From Zingiber officinale (lineage: Eukaryota > Streptophyta > Magnoliopsida > Zingiberales > Zingiberaceae), in contig NC_056001.1 of assembly GCF_018446385.1 (NCBI RefSeq), positions 12,518,672-12,582,671 on the forward strand: a stretch of DNA of 64,000 nt, written 5' to 3'. The stretch's first letter is position 1. Every line of letters starts with the position of its first letter. The notes under the pieces were generated by a model. That model was given only the letters and a program-made list of their open reading frames with translations. It was not told where the DNA came from and made no database searches. Below, piece by piece: positions 1 through 11,520 of the stretch. The position numbers were made by a program, and so were the translations under genes.

Positions 1-1415
1 TCAATCGTCATAGGAGTTTAGGATACAAATCTAAAGTCAATAAGAATGTGTTCTCATACCATAGAGTTCCATATAGTTATGGAACTAACCTTAGGTCTAG
101 GGGTCAAGTCAAGATTACAAGGGATGTCAAGTCTAAGATAGTCACTTAAAAGGTCACAAGGGAAGTTATCCCTAAAGTTGACCTAGAGTAGTCTAGCATG
201 ACCAAGGCTTCTAAGAAGCTATCCTTAGTGAGTACCTAGCACACCCAAGGAGCACCAATAGGTTTTGGGTTCCTAAGAGTGTATTCTCTACACCTTATAT
301 GAGTTTAGAAAGTGTCAACTCAAATTTGAAGGGCGGTTAACTAACCTTGATGATGTTGGTACTTTAGGGCATTTCTAAGGTAATGTACTCCTTGAAAAAG
401 AGAAGATTCAATTGTTTACTCTTTGGAAGAATAAAATGTACAAAAATTGAAGATTTGGACTAAACTAAAATTGGCACAATTAGGATAGAAGCAAAGAAAT
501 GTCAATTTGGGATTCTTGCATTTTCTTGAGAAAAGGGCAAAGTTAAGTTTGACCTAGCAATGAGTTTAAAGATAGAAACACTTAGATAGATAATCTCTGT
601 ATATTTTTTTAAGCTAAATTGTAATGTTTGCTTACCCATCATATGTCATGACATCATTTTTTGCATTCATATCATTATGAAAAATCTCACATGTTATGTT
701 ATACATATATCATATAGTTATATCATGTTTTTTTTAAAAAAATTATTCATTATGATGTATGTCATAATCCATCATACATTAGTTTAATTTTTGGTAATTA
801 AGGATAATGACATTAGCTATCAACTGAAATCCTAGGTGGATAATCATAATTTAAATGCCTAAATAACTGTTCATGAACCCTTAGATTAGGGGAAATCAAT
901 ATCTATATCTCACAAAGACCATAAGTTGTCTGATATGTGTCTTGATGCATATTATATACAAGTGAAATATTAGAAGGATGAACAAAACTTAAGATGTTGA
1001 TTTAATACATCTTTTTAAATTTTAATTTCATCAAAACACATAATTATGCGTAATCCAATCATTGGAAAAGGTAGTATATAAGTCATATGCAGTTAGCCCA
1101 AGGAACATGGTTGAAAATTGATTTTGAAAATCATTTCAAAATATTTTTAAAAAATCTTGGTGAAAGCTATCTTTTGATAGGAATCACCATTGTATAGTTA
1201 GACATAAACTAGAGCAAAATATTAAAGTTTTCAATGATTTCAAGTTTTGTGTCAATATTTGAAAATAGGAATTATTTTCTTAGAAAACTATTTTTTCATG
1301 ATAATATATAATATAAATAATATCTACGCAAAATTTCATGATTTTTAGAAAATCATAGAATTATTTAACAATTCATGAAATTTGGCTAAAATTTAATTTT
1401 AGGAAATCAGAAAAC
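1..1415. other. AT-rich gene-less flank, probably an older retroelement
   Basis: No supportable gene. The first 400 bases are only moderately AT-rich and read like non-coding internal sequence of a plant LTR element, with many short GTCAAG / GACCTAG words also common in the Copia LTRs further on. The rest is AT-rich. It forms the left flank of the Gypsy insertion at 1421, and the same interrupted sequence resumes at 10153. The family assignment is an inference. Confidence 0.4.
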
Positions 1416-1420
1416 CCACC

Positions 1421-2211
1421 TGATCCGGTTGTAAGAACAGGGGCCCCCCGTCCGGTGGGGTCAACGCCACGTGTAAGTCAAAGTGGCAGGTGGCCGGGCG
1501 GCGAGGGGCGGGTCCGACCGGCCGGCCGGCCGCCCGGTGTCTGGTTGATGGTTAAGGGCGCCCTGTCGAAAGCCAGGGTTCTGGCGCTCAGCGGACAAGA
1601 TCACAGGGCCGAGCGGACTGCACGCTTGGCCAAAGCCATAAGCATACTGCTAATAGTCTCCACAAAGCGCGTGATTGTGAATCTCCCCAAGTAAACCACC
1701 GTATACGTCCGGCCGGATGTCGCGGAAGCTGGCCGGCCGGACGCCAGATCGGAAGCAAAGGGGAAAAGGACAAAGGACATCTTTTCCTGACAGCGGGTAT
1801 GTTCCACATGTAGGCCATACTCCGAATATTGTGACAGAGGGTTCCGCTGTCCCATCGAGGACATGCTTGGACTGTAGCAGTATGAGTCAGGTAAGCTTAC
1901 TGACAAGCCCTTACTGGGTATGGGCCATGGACACGTGTACACCTCGGTATGTGTACACTCGCTTCTCCGCTGCCCTATATAAAGGCCCTCATCCTTTTCC
2001 GGAGGTATGCGTTCAACACCTTTGGAGCCACTTTTTTCTGTTGCTTGCTTGCCTGACTTGAGCGTCGGAGGGTCGTCGCCGGGAACCCCTTCCCGGCTCG
2101 ACTTCTATGCAGGTTCGCCGGAGCGCCGTCCGACCGGCCGAGGATCTACGTCAGCTGCCAGGAGAGCGCCACGTGCCCAGCGTCCGTTGATTCAGCTTTC
2201 GGACAGGATCA
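1421..2211 (+). repeat. 5' LTR of the Gypsy element
   Basis: Starts TGATCC and ends GGATCA, with the same length as the copy at 9362-10152 and about 2% difference from it. A TATA box (TATATAAA) lies at 1976-1983 in the second half, where an LTR promoter is expected. The open frames seen inside it are matched in the other LTR and are not genes. Confidence 0.92.
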
Positions 2212-2233
2212 ATTTGGCGCCATCTGTGGGAAC
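2212..2233 (+). other. Primer-binding site of the Gypsy element
   Basis: Directly after the 5' LTR lies TTTGGCGCCATCTGTGGGAA, the TGGCGCC-type tRNA-complementary site typical of plant Ty3/Gypsy elements. The exact priming tRNA cannot be decided by eye. Confidence 0.75.
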
Positions 2234-2256
2234 GCTCCTGCATCCGAACGAAAACA

Positions 2257-3045
2257 ATGGACGAGACTGGACGACAACACACGGTGACACTTTCCTCGGA
2301 GGAACTCGACGCTCTGATCGAGTTGAGGGCCGCCATACTTGTGGAGCAAAAACAGAAAGTAACAGCCGAGCGGCCGGAGCAGCAAGCAACGTCCGCGTCT
2401 GGTGGCCGAGCGGAAGCACCACAGGCCACCGTTGCATTTCATCGGGCCCTATTCCGCACCCCCGATGCTGCAACAACCAATAGAGATCGGGGATCTTCTT
2501 CGGATGAGATGCCTAGACAAGACAGAAAAGGAAAAGCCCCTCGAGCGGACTCGTCGCCCGAGCGGATTAATCGCCAATTTTCAGAGGCTATTCTACGAAA
2601 TCCTCTGCCCAAGCATTACGTGCCTCCGACGATCGGCGAATATAATGGAACCACCGATCCGGACGATCATTTGGGTAAGTTTGATAACATGGCAACCCTG
2701 CATCAATACACAGATGGGGTGAAGTGTCGGGTTTTCCTTACCACCCTCTCTGGGTCGGCTCAACGGTGGTTTCGGAGACTGCCGGACGGGTCCATCACAA
2801 GCTTCAAAGACTTCCGAACGGCCTTCCTCCACCATTTTGCGAGCAGTCGGCGCTACCAGAAAATGAGCGTGAGCCTGTTCACCATCAAACAAGAAGCCCG
2901 TGAATCGCTCCGAGCTTACATCCAGGGGTTCAACAAAGTGGTCATGGACATTCCAACGGCCACCTCGGAGACCATGATGAATGCCTTCACACAAGGCCTC
3001 GTGGATGGGGATTTCTTCCAATCGCTCATTCGGAAGCCGCCCTGA
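2257..3045 (+). CDS. Gag-type segment of the Gypsy element (fossil)
   Basis: A 262-residue open frame beginning 45 bases after the LTR. Residues about 110-260 match the plant Retrotrans_gag pattern (PF03732): a YNGTTDPDDHL motif, then LSGSAQRWFRRLP, then FRTAFLHHFASS and a SLRAYIQGFNK stretch. The first 100 residues are polar and disordered-looking. In the family this protein forms the virus-like particle that packages the element RNA. No CCHC zinc knuckle is seen before the tandem array takes over. The segment belongs to an element without pol, so it is treated as a fossil part; whether it is expressed is unknown. Confidence 0.85.
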   Translation: MDETGRQHTVTLSSEELDALIELRAAILVEQKQKVTAERPEQQATSASGGRAEAPQATVAFHRALFRTPDAATTNRDRGSSSDEMPRQDRKGKAPRADSSPERINRQFSEAILRNPLPKHYVPPTIGEYNGTTDPDDHLGKFDNMATLHQYTDGVKCRVFLTTLSGSAQRWFRRLPDGSITSFKDFRTAFLHHFASSRRYQKMSVSLFTIKQEARESLRAYIQGFNKVVMDIPTATSETMMNAFTQGLVDGDFFQSLIRKPP

Positions 3046-3127
3046 GACTACGATCACATGCTACACCGGGCCAACGAATACATCAACGTGGAAGAAGCGC
3101 AAGCGGCCCGGAAAAAAGAAACTCCAA

Positions 3128-6100
3128 CCGAACGGGCTCCTCCTGCCGAGCGGAAGACCGTCGAGCTCCGACGTTAAAAATCGAGAGACGAGCCGGCGTC
3201 TATAAACCTTCCGAGCGGAAGACCGTCGAGCTCCGACATTAAATATCGAGAGATGAGCCGGCGTCTATAAACTCCCGAGCGGAAGACCGTCGAGCTCCGA
3301 CGTTAAATATCGAGAGACGAGCCGGCGTCTATAAACCTTCCGAGCGGAAGACCGTCGAGCTCCGACGTTAAAAATCGAGAGACGAGCCGGCGTCTATAAG
3401 CCTTTCGAGCGGAAGACCGTCGAGGTCCGACGTTAAATATCGAGAGATGCGCCGGCGTCTATAAACCCTCCGAGCGGAAGACCGTCGAGCTCCGACGTTA
3501 AATATCGAGAGACGAGCCGGCGTCTATAAACCTTCCGAGCGGAAGACCGTCGAGCTCCGACGTTAAAAATCTAGAGACGAGCCGGCGTCTATAAACCTTC
3601 AAAGGCCGCCGAGCTCGACGTTAAAAATCGAGAGACGCTCCGGATAAACCTTCCGACGAAAGATCGAGCTCCGACGTTAAAAATCGAGACAGGGCCGGCG
3701 TCTATAAACCTTCCGAGCGGAAGACCATCGAGCTCGACGTTAAAAATCGAGAGAGCGCCTATAAACCTTCCGGCGGAAGACCATCGAGCTCCGACGTTAA
3801 ATATCGAGACAAGCGTCTATAAACCTTCCGAGCGGAAGACCGCCGAGCTCGACGTTAAAAATCGAGAGACGAGGCCTATAAACCTTCCGAGCGGAAGACC
3901 GCCGAGCTCGACGTTAAAAATCGAGAGACGAGTTGGCCTATAAACCTTCCGAGCGGAAGACCGCCGAGCTCCGACGTTAAAATCGAGAGACAAGCCGGCG
4001 TCTATAAACCTTCCGAGCGGAAGATCGCCGAGCTCAGACATTAAAAATCGAGACGAGCCGGCGCCTATAAACCTTCCGAGCGGAAGACCGCCGAGCTCCG
4101 GACGTTAAATATGAGAGACGAGCCGGCGTCTATAAGACCGTCGTGCTCGACGTTAAATATCGAGAGACGAGTGGCCTATAAACCTTCCGAGCGGAAGACC
4201 GCCGAGCCTCGACGTTAAAAATCGAGAGACGAGCGGCGTCTAAACCTTCCAAGCGGAAGACCGCCGAGCTCCGGCGTTAAATATCGAGATGAGCGCCTAT
4301 AACCTTCCGAGCGGAAGACCGCCGAGCTCCGGCGTTAAATATTGAGAGACGAGCGGCGTCTATAAACCTTCGAGAGACGAGCCGAGCTCGACGTTAAATA
4401 TCGAGAGACGAGCCGACGCCTATAAACCCTCCAGCGGAAGACCGCCGAGCTCCGACGTTAAATATCGAGAGAGGAGCTATAAACTCCTCGAGCGGAAGAC
4501 CGTCGAGCCCGACGTTAAATATCGAGAGACGAGGCGCCTATAAACCTTCCGAGCGGAAGACCGCCGAGCCCGACGTTAAAATCGAGAGACGAGCCGCGTC
4601 TATAAACCTTCCAAGCGGAAGACCGTCGAGCTCAGACGTTAAAAGTCGAGAGACGAGCCGGCGTCTATAAACCTTCCGAGCGGAAGACCGCCGAGCCCGA
4701 CGTTAAAATCGAGAGACGAGCCGGCCTATAAACCTTCCGAGCGGAAGACCGCCGAGCCCGACGTTAAAAATCGAGACGAGCCGGCGTCTATAAACCTTCC
4801 GAAGCGGAAGACCGTCGAGCTCCGACGTTAAAAATCGAGAGACGAGCCGGCCTATAAACCTTCCGAGCGGAAGACCGCCGAGCTCCGACGTTAAAAATCG
4901 AGACGAGCCGCCTATAAACCTTCCGAGCGGAAGACCATCGAGCTCGACGTTAAATATCGAGACGAGCCGTCTATAAACTCCGAGCGGAAGACCATCGAGC
5001 TCCGGCGTTAAATATCGAGAGACGAGTGGCATCTATAAACCCTCCGAAGGAAGACCGCCGAGCTCCGACGTTAAAAATCGAGACGAGCCGGCGCCTATAA
5101 ACAATCCGAGCGGAAGACCGCCGAGCCCCTACGTTAAAATCGAGCCGGCGTCTATAAACCTTCCGAGCGGAAGACCGCCGAGCTCCGACGTTAAAAATCG
5201 AGACGAGCCGGCGTCTATAAACCTTCCGAGCGGAAGCCCGCCGAGCTCGACGTTAAATATCGAGACGAGCCGGCTATAAACCTTCCGAGTGCAAGACCGT
5301 CGAGCTCCGGCGTTAATCGAGACGAGCCGGCGTCTATAAAACTTCCGAGCGGAAGACCGCCCAGCCCGGCGTTAAAATCAAGAGATGAGTCGGCCTATAA
5401 ACCTTCCGAGCGGAAGACCGTCGAGCTCGATGTTAAATATCGAGAGACGAGGCGATAAACTCCGGGCGGAAGACCGCCGAGCTCCGACGTTAAATATCGA
5501 GACGAGCCGGCCTATAAACCCTCGAGCGGAAGACCGTCGAGCTCGACATTAAAAATCGAGACGAGCCGGCGTCATAAACCTTCCGAGCGGAAGACCGCCG
5601 AGCTCCGACGTTAAATATCGAGAGACAGTCGGCGCCTATAAACCTTCCGAGCGGAAGACCGTCGAGCTCCGACGTTAAAATCGAGAGACGAGCCGGCTCT
5701 ATAAACCTTCCGAGCGGAAGACCGCCAAGCTTCGACGTTAAAATCGAGACGAGCCGGGCCTATAAACCTTCCGAAGCGGAATACCGCCGAGCTTCGACGT
5801 TAAATATCGAGAGACGAGTTTGTCTATAAACCTTCCGAGCGGAAGACCGCCGAGCTCGACGTTAAAAATCGAGAGACGAGCTGGCGTCTATAAACCTCCG
5901 AGAGGAAGACCGCCGAGCTCCGACGTTAAAAATCGAGAGACGAGCGGTTAACCTTTCCGAAGCGGAAGACCGTCGAGCTCCGACGTTAAATATCGAGAGA
6001 CGAGCCGGCGTCTATAAACCTTCTGAGCGGAAGACCGTCGAGCCCCGACGTTAAATATCGAGAGACGAGCCGGCGTCTATAAACCCTCCGAGCGGAAGAC

Positions 6101-6165
6101 CGTCGAGCTCCGACGTTAAATATCGATAGACGAGCCGGCGTCTATACACTCCCGAGCAGAAGATG
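3128..6165 (+). repeat. 65-bp tandem array inside the Gypsy element
   Basis: Roughly 45-50 head-to-tail copies of a unit near 65 bp, with several shorter copies of about 55-64 bp. Each unit carries the near-palindrome TTCCGAGCGGAA, then GACCGTCGAGCTCCGACGTT, an AAAATCGAGAGACGAG block and CCGGCGTCTATAAAC. Copies at the two ends are closer to the consensus, while those in the middle carry many small losses. The array begins immediately behind the gag segment and ends about 320 bp before the antisense gene, occupying the place where pol would be expected. Open frames within it repeat one peptide and are not separate genes. Confidence 0.95.
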
Positions 6166-6483
6166 CCAATAAAAGGGATGCAGTTGCCCCCGAAACTCGC
6201 CTTCAATATTGTTAGCGCGTCTCTATGGTCCGCTCGGCCCAGCACTCAAGGGTACTTGCCGGGATCTAGCGAGCAATTTCTGCGATCAGAGCTGAATATT
6301 AAGCAGTCGAAATGTTACATATTTAGCCGAGCGGAAGGGCGAGAAGACAACATACATATTCACTAGCAAAGAGACAATACGTGAAAGAAAAACATTGCAT
6401 TAAGATTAGAACTCAAGGCCGAGCGGCCTAAGTACAAAAAAGGTCATTTTTTGTCCTAGCGACCCAACTACACCTACAGACGT

Positions 6484-8706
6484 TTACTCAATGAAATCAT
6501 AGAGGTCCCTGGGAATGTTGCTCAGAAGCGCCACTTGATCGCCGGCCGGAATATTAGTAGACTCCGGAAGAAGACCCTTAGACTTCAGATAAGTGGTGGT
6601 GGCGGTCATAGCCAAGTCGAAGGCTGTGTACATCCGCTCGCATATTTTCTCCTAGAATTCAGGCGAGCGGATGTAGCTCTGTCTTAAGGCAGCGAGGCGA
6701 CTCGGCTCGGCATCTTGATATTCTTTGAAAGCCGCCTGGGAGCCAGTAAGGGCCTCATTCAGATTCTTAATCTTGGACGCGTCGGTCGAGCGGCCCGCCT
6801 TCTCCCTGTCGAGCTGCTCTGTCAACTCCTTTATCTTCAGCTCCAGGCCCCGAGCCTCCACGTTCTTTTTCTCCAGATCGGAGATAGCCATATTTTTCCG
6901 AGTGGTGGCCAAAGTTATTTTTGTGTCGAGCGACTTGACTTGTCGCTCGGACTCGGCCAAGGCATGGGCCTGATCGGCCATCTTTTTTGCTCGGCAGCCA
7001 ACAAAGCTTGAGCTTTCTTCAGCTCCTTTTGCAGCTCAGCATACGAAGGGCCCTGAGAGCCGGACGGACCGCTAGCCGCCTTCAGCTGCCTTTACTCCTC
7101 GTCCACCATGGCTAAGCGGTTGGAGACTGCGATCTCCTCCACCCATCTCTGGCAAAAGAAAATTGTTAGCAGCCGATCGGAAAAATGCAGGCAGAACTTC
7201 AGAGAAAACGATCTTACCCCCGTGGCCTCCTGCATGTGGCTATTGGCCAGGTTGCGGAGGGGGATCAGTGCGACGCACTCCCGAGCGTCGACCCACATCT
7301 CGGCTAGGGGCCCCTTCAAAGTGATGGTGTGCTCGGGCACGGTCGGGCGGTCGGCCTCGGGCAGCAACTCTTCAGTCGGGAGATGAAGAGAGACTCGTAT
7401 AGTGCGGCCGTGGCCGGGGATCATCCGACCGGCGGTTGGAAGGGGATCAGAAGCCGGCGCAGAAAACTGGGAATGAATGGTTGAACGTTGGACGGAATGA
7501 CGAGCGGGCGGAAGGGTGCTCACCGGAGTAGACTCAATTGGAGCAGCCGGCTCGTCCCATTCAGAAGGCGTCCGGTCGGACGAAATGGCTTCGACCTCTG
7601 GCGCCTTGCCTCGAGCAGTCGCGGTGACCCGCTCGAATGGTTGGACCGCGGAGGTAGCCGACCGAAGGGGAGTCTCCACTCGGCGTCTCTTTTGTAGAGG
7701 TTGCTCCTCCTCCCGAGCGGAACCTTCCTCGGGGACAGTTGGTTCCCTAGGGGGCCGGGAGTGGCTACACTGGCCACGTTCTGTTGAGAAGCCGGAGCGG
7801 TTGACTCAGCCTGAGTCCCGCTTTCTCCTTCATGGGATCCGACCGGATGGATATCGAGCGCTTCCATTTCTTTGGCCGCCGCGGCCTCCAGAGCTACCGC
7901 CTTTCTTTTCAAAACGCTGGCCATCACCGAATCCATGACGATGTCCGCTGCAAAGGAAAGAAAAGAAATCAGTTAACAATCAAAGCAAATGCCAAAGTAA
8001 AATTCTTACCGAAGCCGGTCGGAAGAGGAGTCCGTATGGGACTCAGGCTGAAGATATACATCACTCCTTCGTGAAGGAGCTTATTGATGTCAAGGCGCAG
8101 ACCGGCTAGCATATTTGCAGCATGGAGGTAGTTCGGTCGAGTCTTGAATTTCTTCAGCTCGAGAGTGGGGGGTAGGCTGACCTGCCACTGGGTCGGGAAG
8201 TTGGCCCGATCGGGCATTCGGATGTAGAAAAAATAATTCTTCCAATGTTTATTGGAAGAGGGTAGTTTGTTGAAGAAGACTAAGCCGGGCTGAGCTTGGA
8301 ACATGAAGGTGCCCGGCTCAGCTTGTTTGGGGTAATAAAAATAAAAGAAGACCTCCGGTCGGAGGGGGATGTTGTGAATCTTGAACAAAAAAACAACACC
8401 GCAAAGGAGACGAAAGGTGTTGGGTACCAGACTGCCGAGCGGCACACCGAAAAAATTACAAACATCTATGATGAACGGATGTACAGGGAAACGCAGACCG
8501 GCGGTAAACTGGTCGCGAAAGACACAGAAAGCTCCGCGCGGCGGCCTATGCGGCCGAGCGGAAGGACCGGCTAAACGAATTTCGAAATCATCTTGGATTT
8601 CAAAATTGTCTGTCAGAATATCGAAGTCTCGCTGTTCGAATCGGGACTGCATGGTAGTGTACCATGGACCGAGGGGCTGTTCTTCGGGATGGGAAGAACT
8701 AGCCAT
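6484..8706 (-). pseudogene. Antisense extra gene of the Gypsy element, PF04195-like
   Basis: Coding segments on the strand opposite to gag. The first segment (8706 down to about 8010) begins MASSSHPEEQ and holds the plant domain called putative gypsy-type transposon (PF04195 / Transposase_28), seen as FIIDVCNFFGVPLGSLVPN and LRPEVFFYFYYPK. Later segments are rich in Ser, Pro and Glu, and the last part (about 6980-6484) is a coiled coil of Lys, Glu, Leu and Ala. Segments are separated by stretches with plant-like GTAAG and pyrimidine-CAG borders (for example around 8009 and 7948), so a spliced transcript is likely. Extra antisense ORFs are known in Retand-type Tat elements; their function is unknown. 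The reading is interrupted in places and I treat it as a fossil. Confidence 0.7.
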
Positions 8707-8987
8707 GAGTCGATCGGGAGGAGTCAAAAAGACAAAAAGGCAAAAAGGCAGGAGAAAAACAACAGACAACGAAAAGAAGTTTCAAGGATTGGAACTAGGG
8801 AAAGAAATGCGGATGAGACACCGGAAATGAGGAAGAAAAGTTATAGAGCCTTACAGAGAGGAAAGGGATCAAGGAAGGGGCGCCGGAGAGCGTCGGAGAA
8901 CAGAGACGGTATCGCCGGAGCTCCGAGCGCTGGGGACAGGGGTTGAAATCGCGGAGGCAAGTGAGGGGAATGGGAGAGAGCGAAGAG

Positions 8988-8993
8988 TTTATA
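8988..8993 (-). promoter_or_regulatory. TATA box for the antisense gene
   Basis: TATAAA on the minus strand, about 280 bases upstream of the antisense start codon at 8706. It is followed on that strand by a pyrimidine-rich CTTCGCTCTCTCCC tract of the kind found at plant transcription starts. This suggests the antisense gene has a promoter of its own, separate from the LTR. This is an inference from sequence only. Confidence 0.45.
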
Positions 8994-9347
8994 TGGCGGA
9001 GGCCGGGCGGCCTCCGCCGTTGGATCCAGGTCACGGGAGTCAAAGTGCACATCACGCCGTCCATTTCGAACCGCCTCGATCCCATCAAAGCACCACACCG
9101 CCGCCGCCGTACGATGACGACAGTTGGCCACGTGGCGTTTGGTCATTCGATGCATTTAATGAGCGCATGCTCAGCCTTAATGTCGAGGATTGGCGCAGGT
9201 TACGAGGAGATCCGAGGAAGGTTGTGGATTGACTTACCTTACGGCCATCCCTGCGGGAAGCCGAGCGGAGAAGGAGTGCCTGAAGGTGCCGACCGGCTAG
9301 GCTAGTAGTCCAGTCAGTCGGACTAATCGCCTCCTTCGACTAGACTT

Positions 9348-9361
9348 GAAGGGGAGGCAAG
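9348..9361 (+). other. Polypurine tract of the Gypsy element
   Basis: GAAGGGGAGGCAAG lies immediately before the 3' LTR, as expected of the plus-strand primer site. Confidence 0.75.
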
Positions 9362-10152
9362 TGATCCGGTTGTAAGAACAGGGGCCCCCCGTCCGGTGGG
9401 GTCAACGCCACGTGTAAGTCAAAGTGGCAGGTGGCCGGGCGACGAGGGGCGGGTCCGATCGGCCGGCCGGCCGCCCGGTGTCTGGTTGATGGTTAAAGGC
9501 GCCCTGTCGAAAGCCAGGGTTCCGGCGCTCAGCGGACAAGATCACAGGGCCGAGCGGACTGCACGCTTGGCCAAAGCCATAAGCATACTGCTAATAGTCT
9601 CCACAAAGCGCGTGATTGTGAATCTCCCCAAGTAAACCACCGTATACGTCCGGCCGGATGTCGCGGAAGCTGGCCGGCCGGACGCCAGATAGGAAGCAAA
9701 GGGGAAAAGCACAAAGGACATCTTTTCCTGACAGCGGGTATGTTCCACATGTAGGCCATACTCCGAATCTTGTGACAGGGGGTTCCGCTGTCCCATCGAG
9801 GACATGCTTGGACTGTAGCAGTATGGGTCAAGTAAGCTCACTGACAAGCCCTTACTGGGTATGGGCCATGGACACGTGTACACCTCGGTATGTGTACACT
9901 CGCTTCTCCGTTGCCCTATATAAAGGCCCTCATCCTTTGCCGGAGGTATGCGTTCAACACCTTTGGAGCCACTTTTTTCTGTTGCTTGCTTGCCTGACTT
10001 GAGCGTCGGAGGGTCGTCGTCGGGAACCCCTTCCCGGCTCGACTTCTGTGCAGGTTCGCCGGAGCGTCGTCCGACCGGCCGAGGATCTACGTCAGCTGCC
10101 AGGAGAGCGCCACGTGCCCAGCGTCCGTTGATTCAGCTTTCGGACAGGATCA
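9362..10152 (+). repeat. 3' LTR of the Gypsy element
   Basis: Co-linear with 1421-2211 at a constant offset of 7941 bases and with no indels. Its TATA box is at 9917-9924. It is followed by the CCACC target duplication. Confidence 0.92.
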
Positions 10153-10157
10153 CCACC

Positions 10158-11520
10158 GATCAATTGAGGATGTTCAATTAATCGATTGAACTAGATTTTC
10201 TGTGAACAAAAGCTCACGAAATCAATTAGTTGATCGATTGACTCTAACTAGATTGATCAGTTGATCGATTCAAGTACTTTTTTCACAAACAGAAACTCGC
10301 GGAATCGATCAGTTGACTGATTGAATGACTTTGATTGAATAAGTCCAAAAGTCAATCAATTGTATCGAAAAATTGAATTTGGCTAAAGTAGTCTGATTTT
10401 AGTTCATTAAGTCGCATTTAGTCCTATTAACTATTCTTAACCCTATGAAACTCATTTATGAATATTTAAGGGTAGTTTTCTTGATGAAAATAATAATAGA
10501 ATGGTTAAAAAAGACTACGTTTTTATCAATGTTTTCTTATTTTCCAAGATAATCAATATTCAAATGTGAATGAATCTCTTGGTCTATAGTTTGAGGTTGA
10601 ATATCAAAAATATTATCATTATCTTCTTTATACAAGTCATTTACAATTTCTGGTTCAACACTCATCATGTTTTCAACATTTTTTCACTAGCCATTTTTTA
10701 TTAATATTAAAATATTTATTAATATCTTCTATCTGACTTTGAATAAGTACTTTTTTTTTTTTTTTTTTTTGTGATCTAGATAAATATTTTGGAGGTATTA
10801 TTATATATTATATCTAAAAAAATATTAAATAAAATAACGTGTAAGAACTAAGAAATAAGAATATATTATAAGAAATAAATAAATAATAAGAGGGGAAAAT
10901 AGAAAAAGTTTAAGGGATAAAAAACAAAAGTAAAGAGAGCTAAAGAAAGACAAACAAAAAAACATGTTCAACTTATAAAAGAAGGGAACTTTACTTAAGA
11001 TTTTCATCATCGTGTGTAATTTGGGAAGAACTCTACGTCCTCAACTATGCTGAATTGGTCCACTTCACTTTCCTTCTAGGTATCTCCTCGATCACATCGA
11101 AGATTTGATCTTTCCTCTTCAATTTGTTTATTCCTCGAAAAAAGCTTTGATTTTTAACCTAGTTGAAGATTCAATTGGAAAGCTTGCAAATTGTCTTTCT
11201 TAATGCTCTATTGCAGATAAAGAGGGGACAACATTGTGCCTAGAGAAACACAATATGTTAAGGTCAATGCAAAACAACAATTGTTATGATCTTTAAAGTG
11301 ATTCATGAAAAAGCAAAAAAAAAATTTAAACATAGGTGGAAACTAAGCTTCATAAAGTGTAATATGATTGCAGGCTCATACGAGAGAAGAGAAGAAAGCA
11401 CCTATACACCGCCAATATATTGCAATCGGTGTGAAGGGCAACAAACTAGTGCAAGCAAGAGAATGAGAATCGGGTAGGGAACATGACATATACATGTTAA
11501 CTAGTTCTAGACGATATAAG
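10158..11520. other. Gene-less stretch, LTR-like then AT-rich
   Basis: From 10158 to about 10330 there are repeated ATCGATCAGTTGATCGATT-like palindromic words, similar in style to those in the solo LTR at 16979, so this is probably the LTR of the element into which the Gypsy copy jumped. A run of about 22 T lies near 10749-10770. The remainder is AT-rich with short spurious open frames. No gene is supported. Confidence 0.4.

Larger units (their letters stand above)
1421..10152 (+). mobile_element. Ty3/Gypsy LTR retrotransposon (Tat/Retand-like), non-autonomous
   Basis: An 8.7-kb element bounded by two LTRs of equal length (791 bp) that start TGATCC and end GGATCA. It is flanked by the 5-bp target duplication CCACC (1416-1420 and 10153-10157). 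Parts in order: 5' LTR, primer-binding site, a gag-type segment, about 3 kb of a 65-bp tandem array, an antisense gene, a purine-rich tract and the 3' LTR. No protease, reverse transcriptase, RNase H or integrase is recognisable, so it would depend on a partner element. I count about 16 substitutions and no indels between the LTRs (about 2%). At the commonly used grass rate of 1.3e-8 per site per year this suggests an insertion less than about 1 million years old. The structural outline is whole but the coding content is defective. The Tat/Retand placement rests on Gag style and the antisense extra gene. Confidence 0.9.

Noticed and set aside
1455-2061. Open frames on both strands in the LTR, repeated at 9396-10002
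   Set aside because: They occur in both LTR copies, have no domain, and sit over the LTR promoter.
3817-5032. Minus-strand open frames rich in GLPLGRFIG repeats
   Set aside because: They are translations of the 65-bp array and merely repeat its unit.
3128-6165. Possible CRISPR-like array
   Set aside because: Units follow one another directly with no unique spacers, and the host is a plant; it is a tandem repeat in a Gypsy element.
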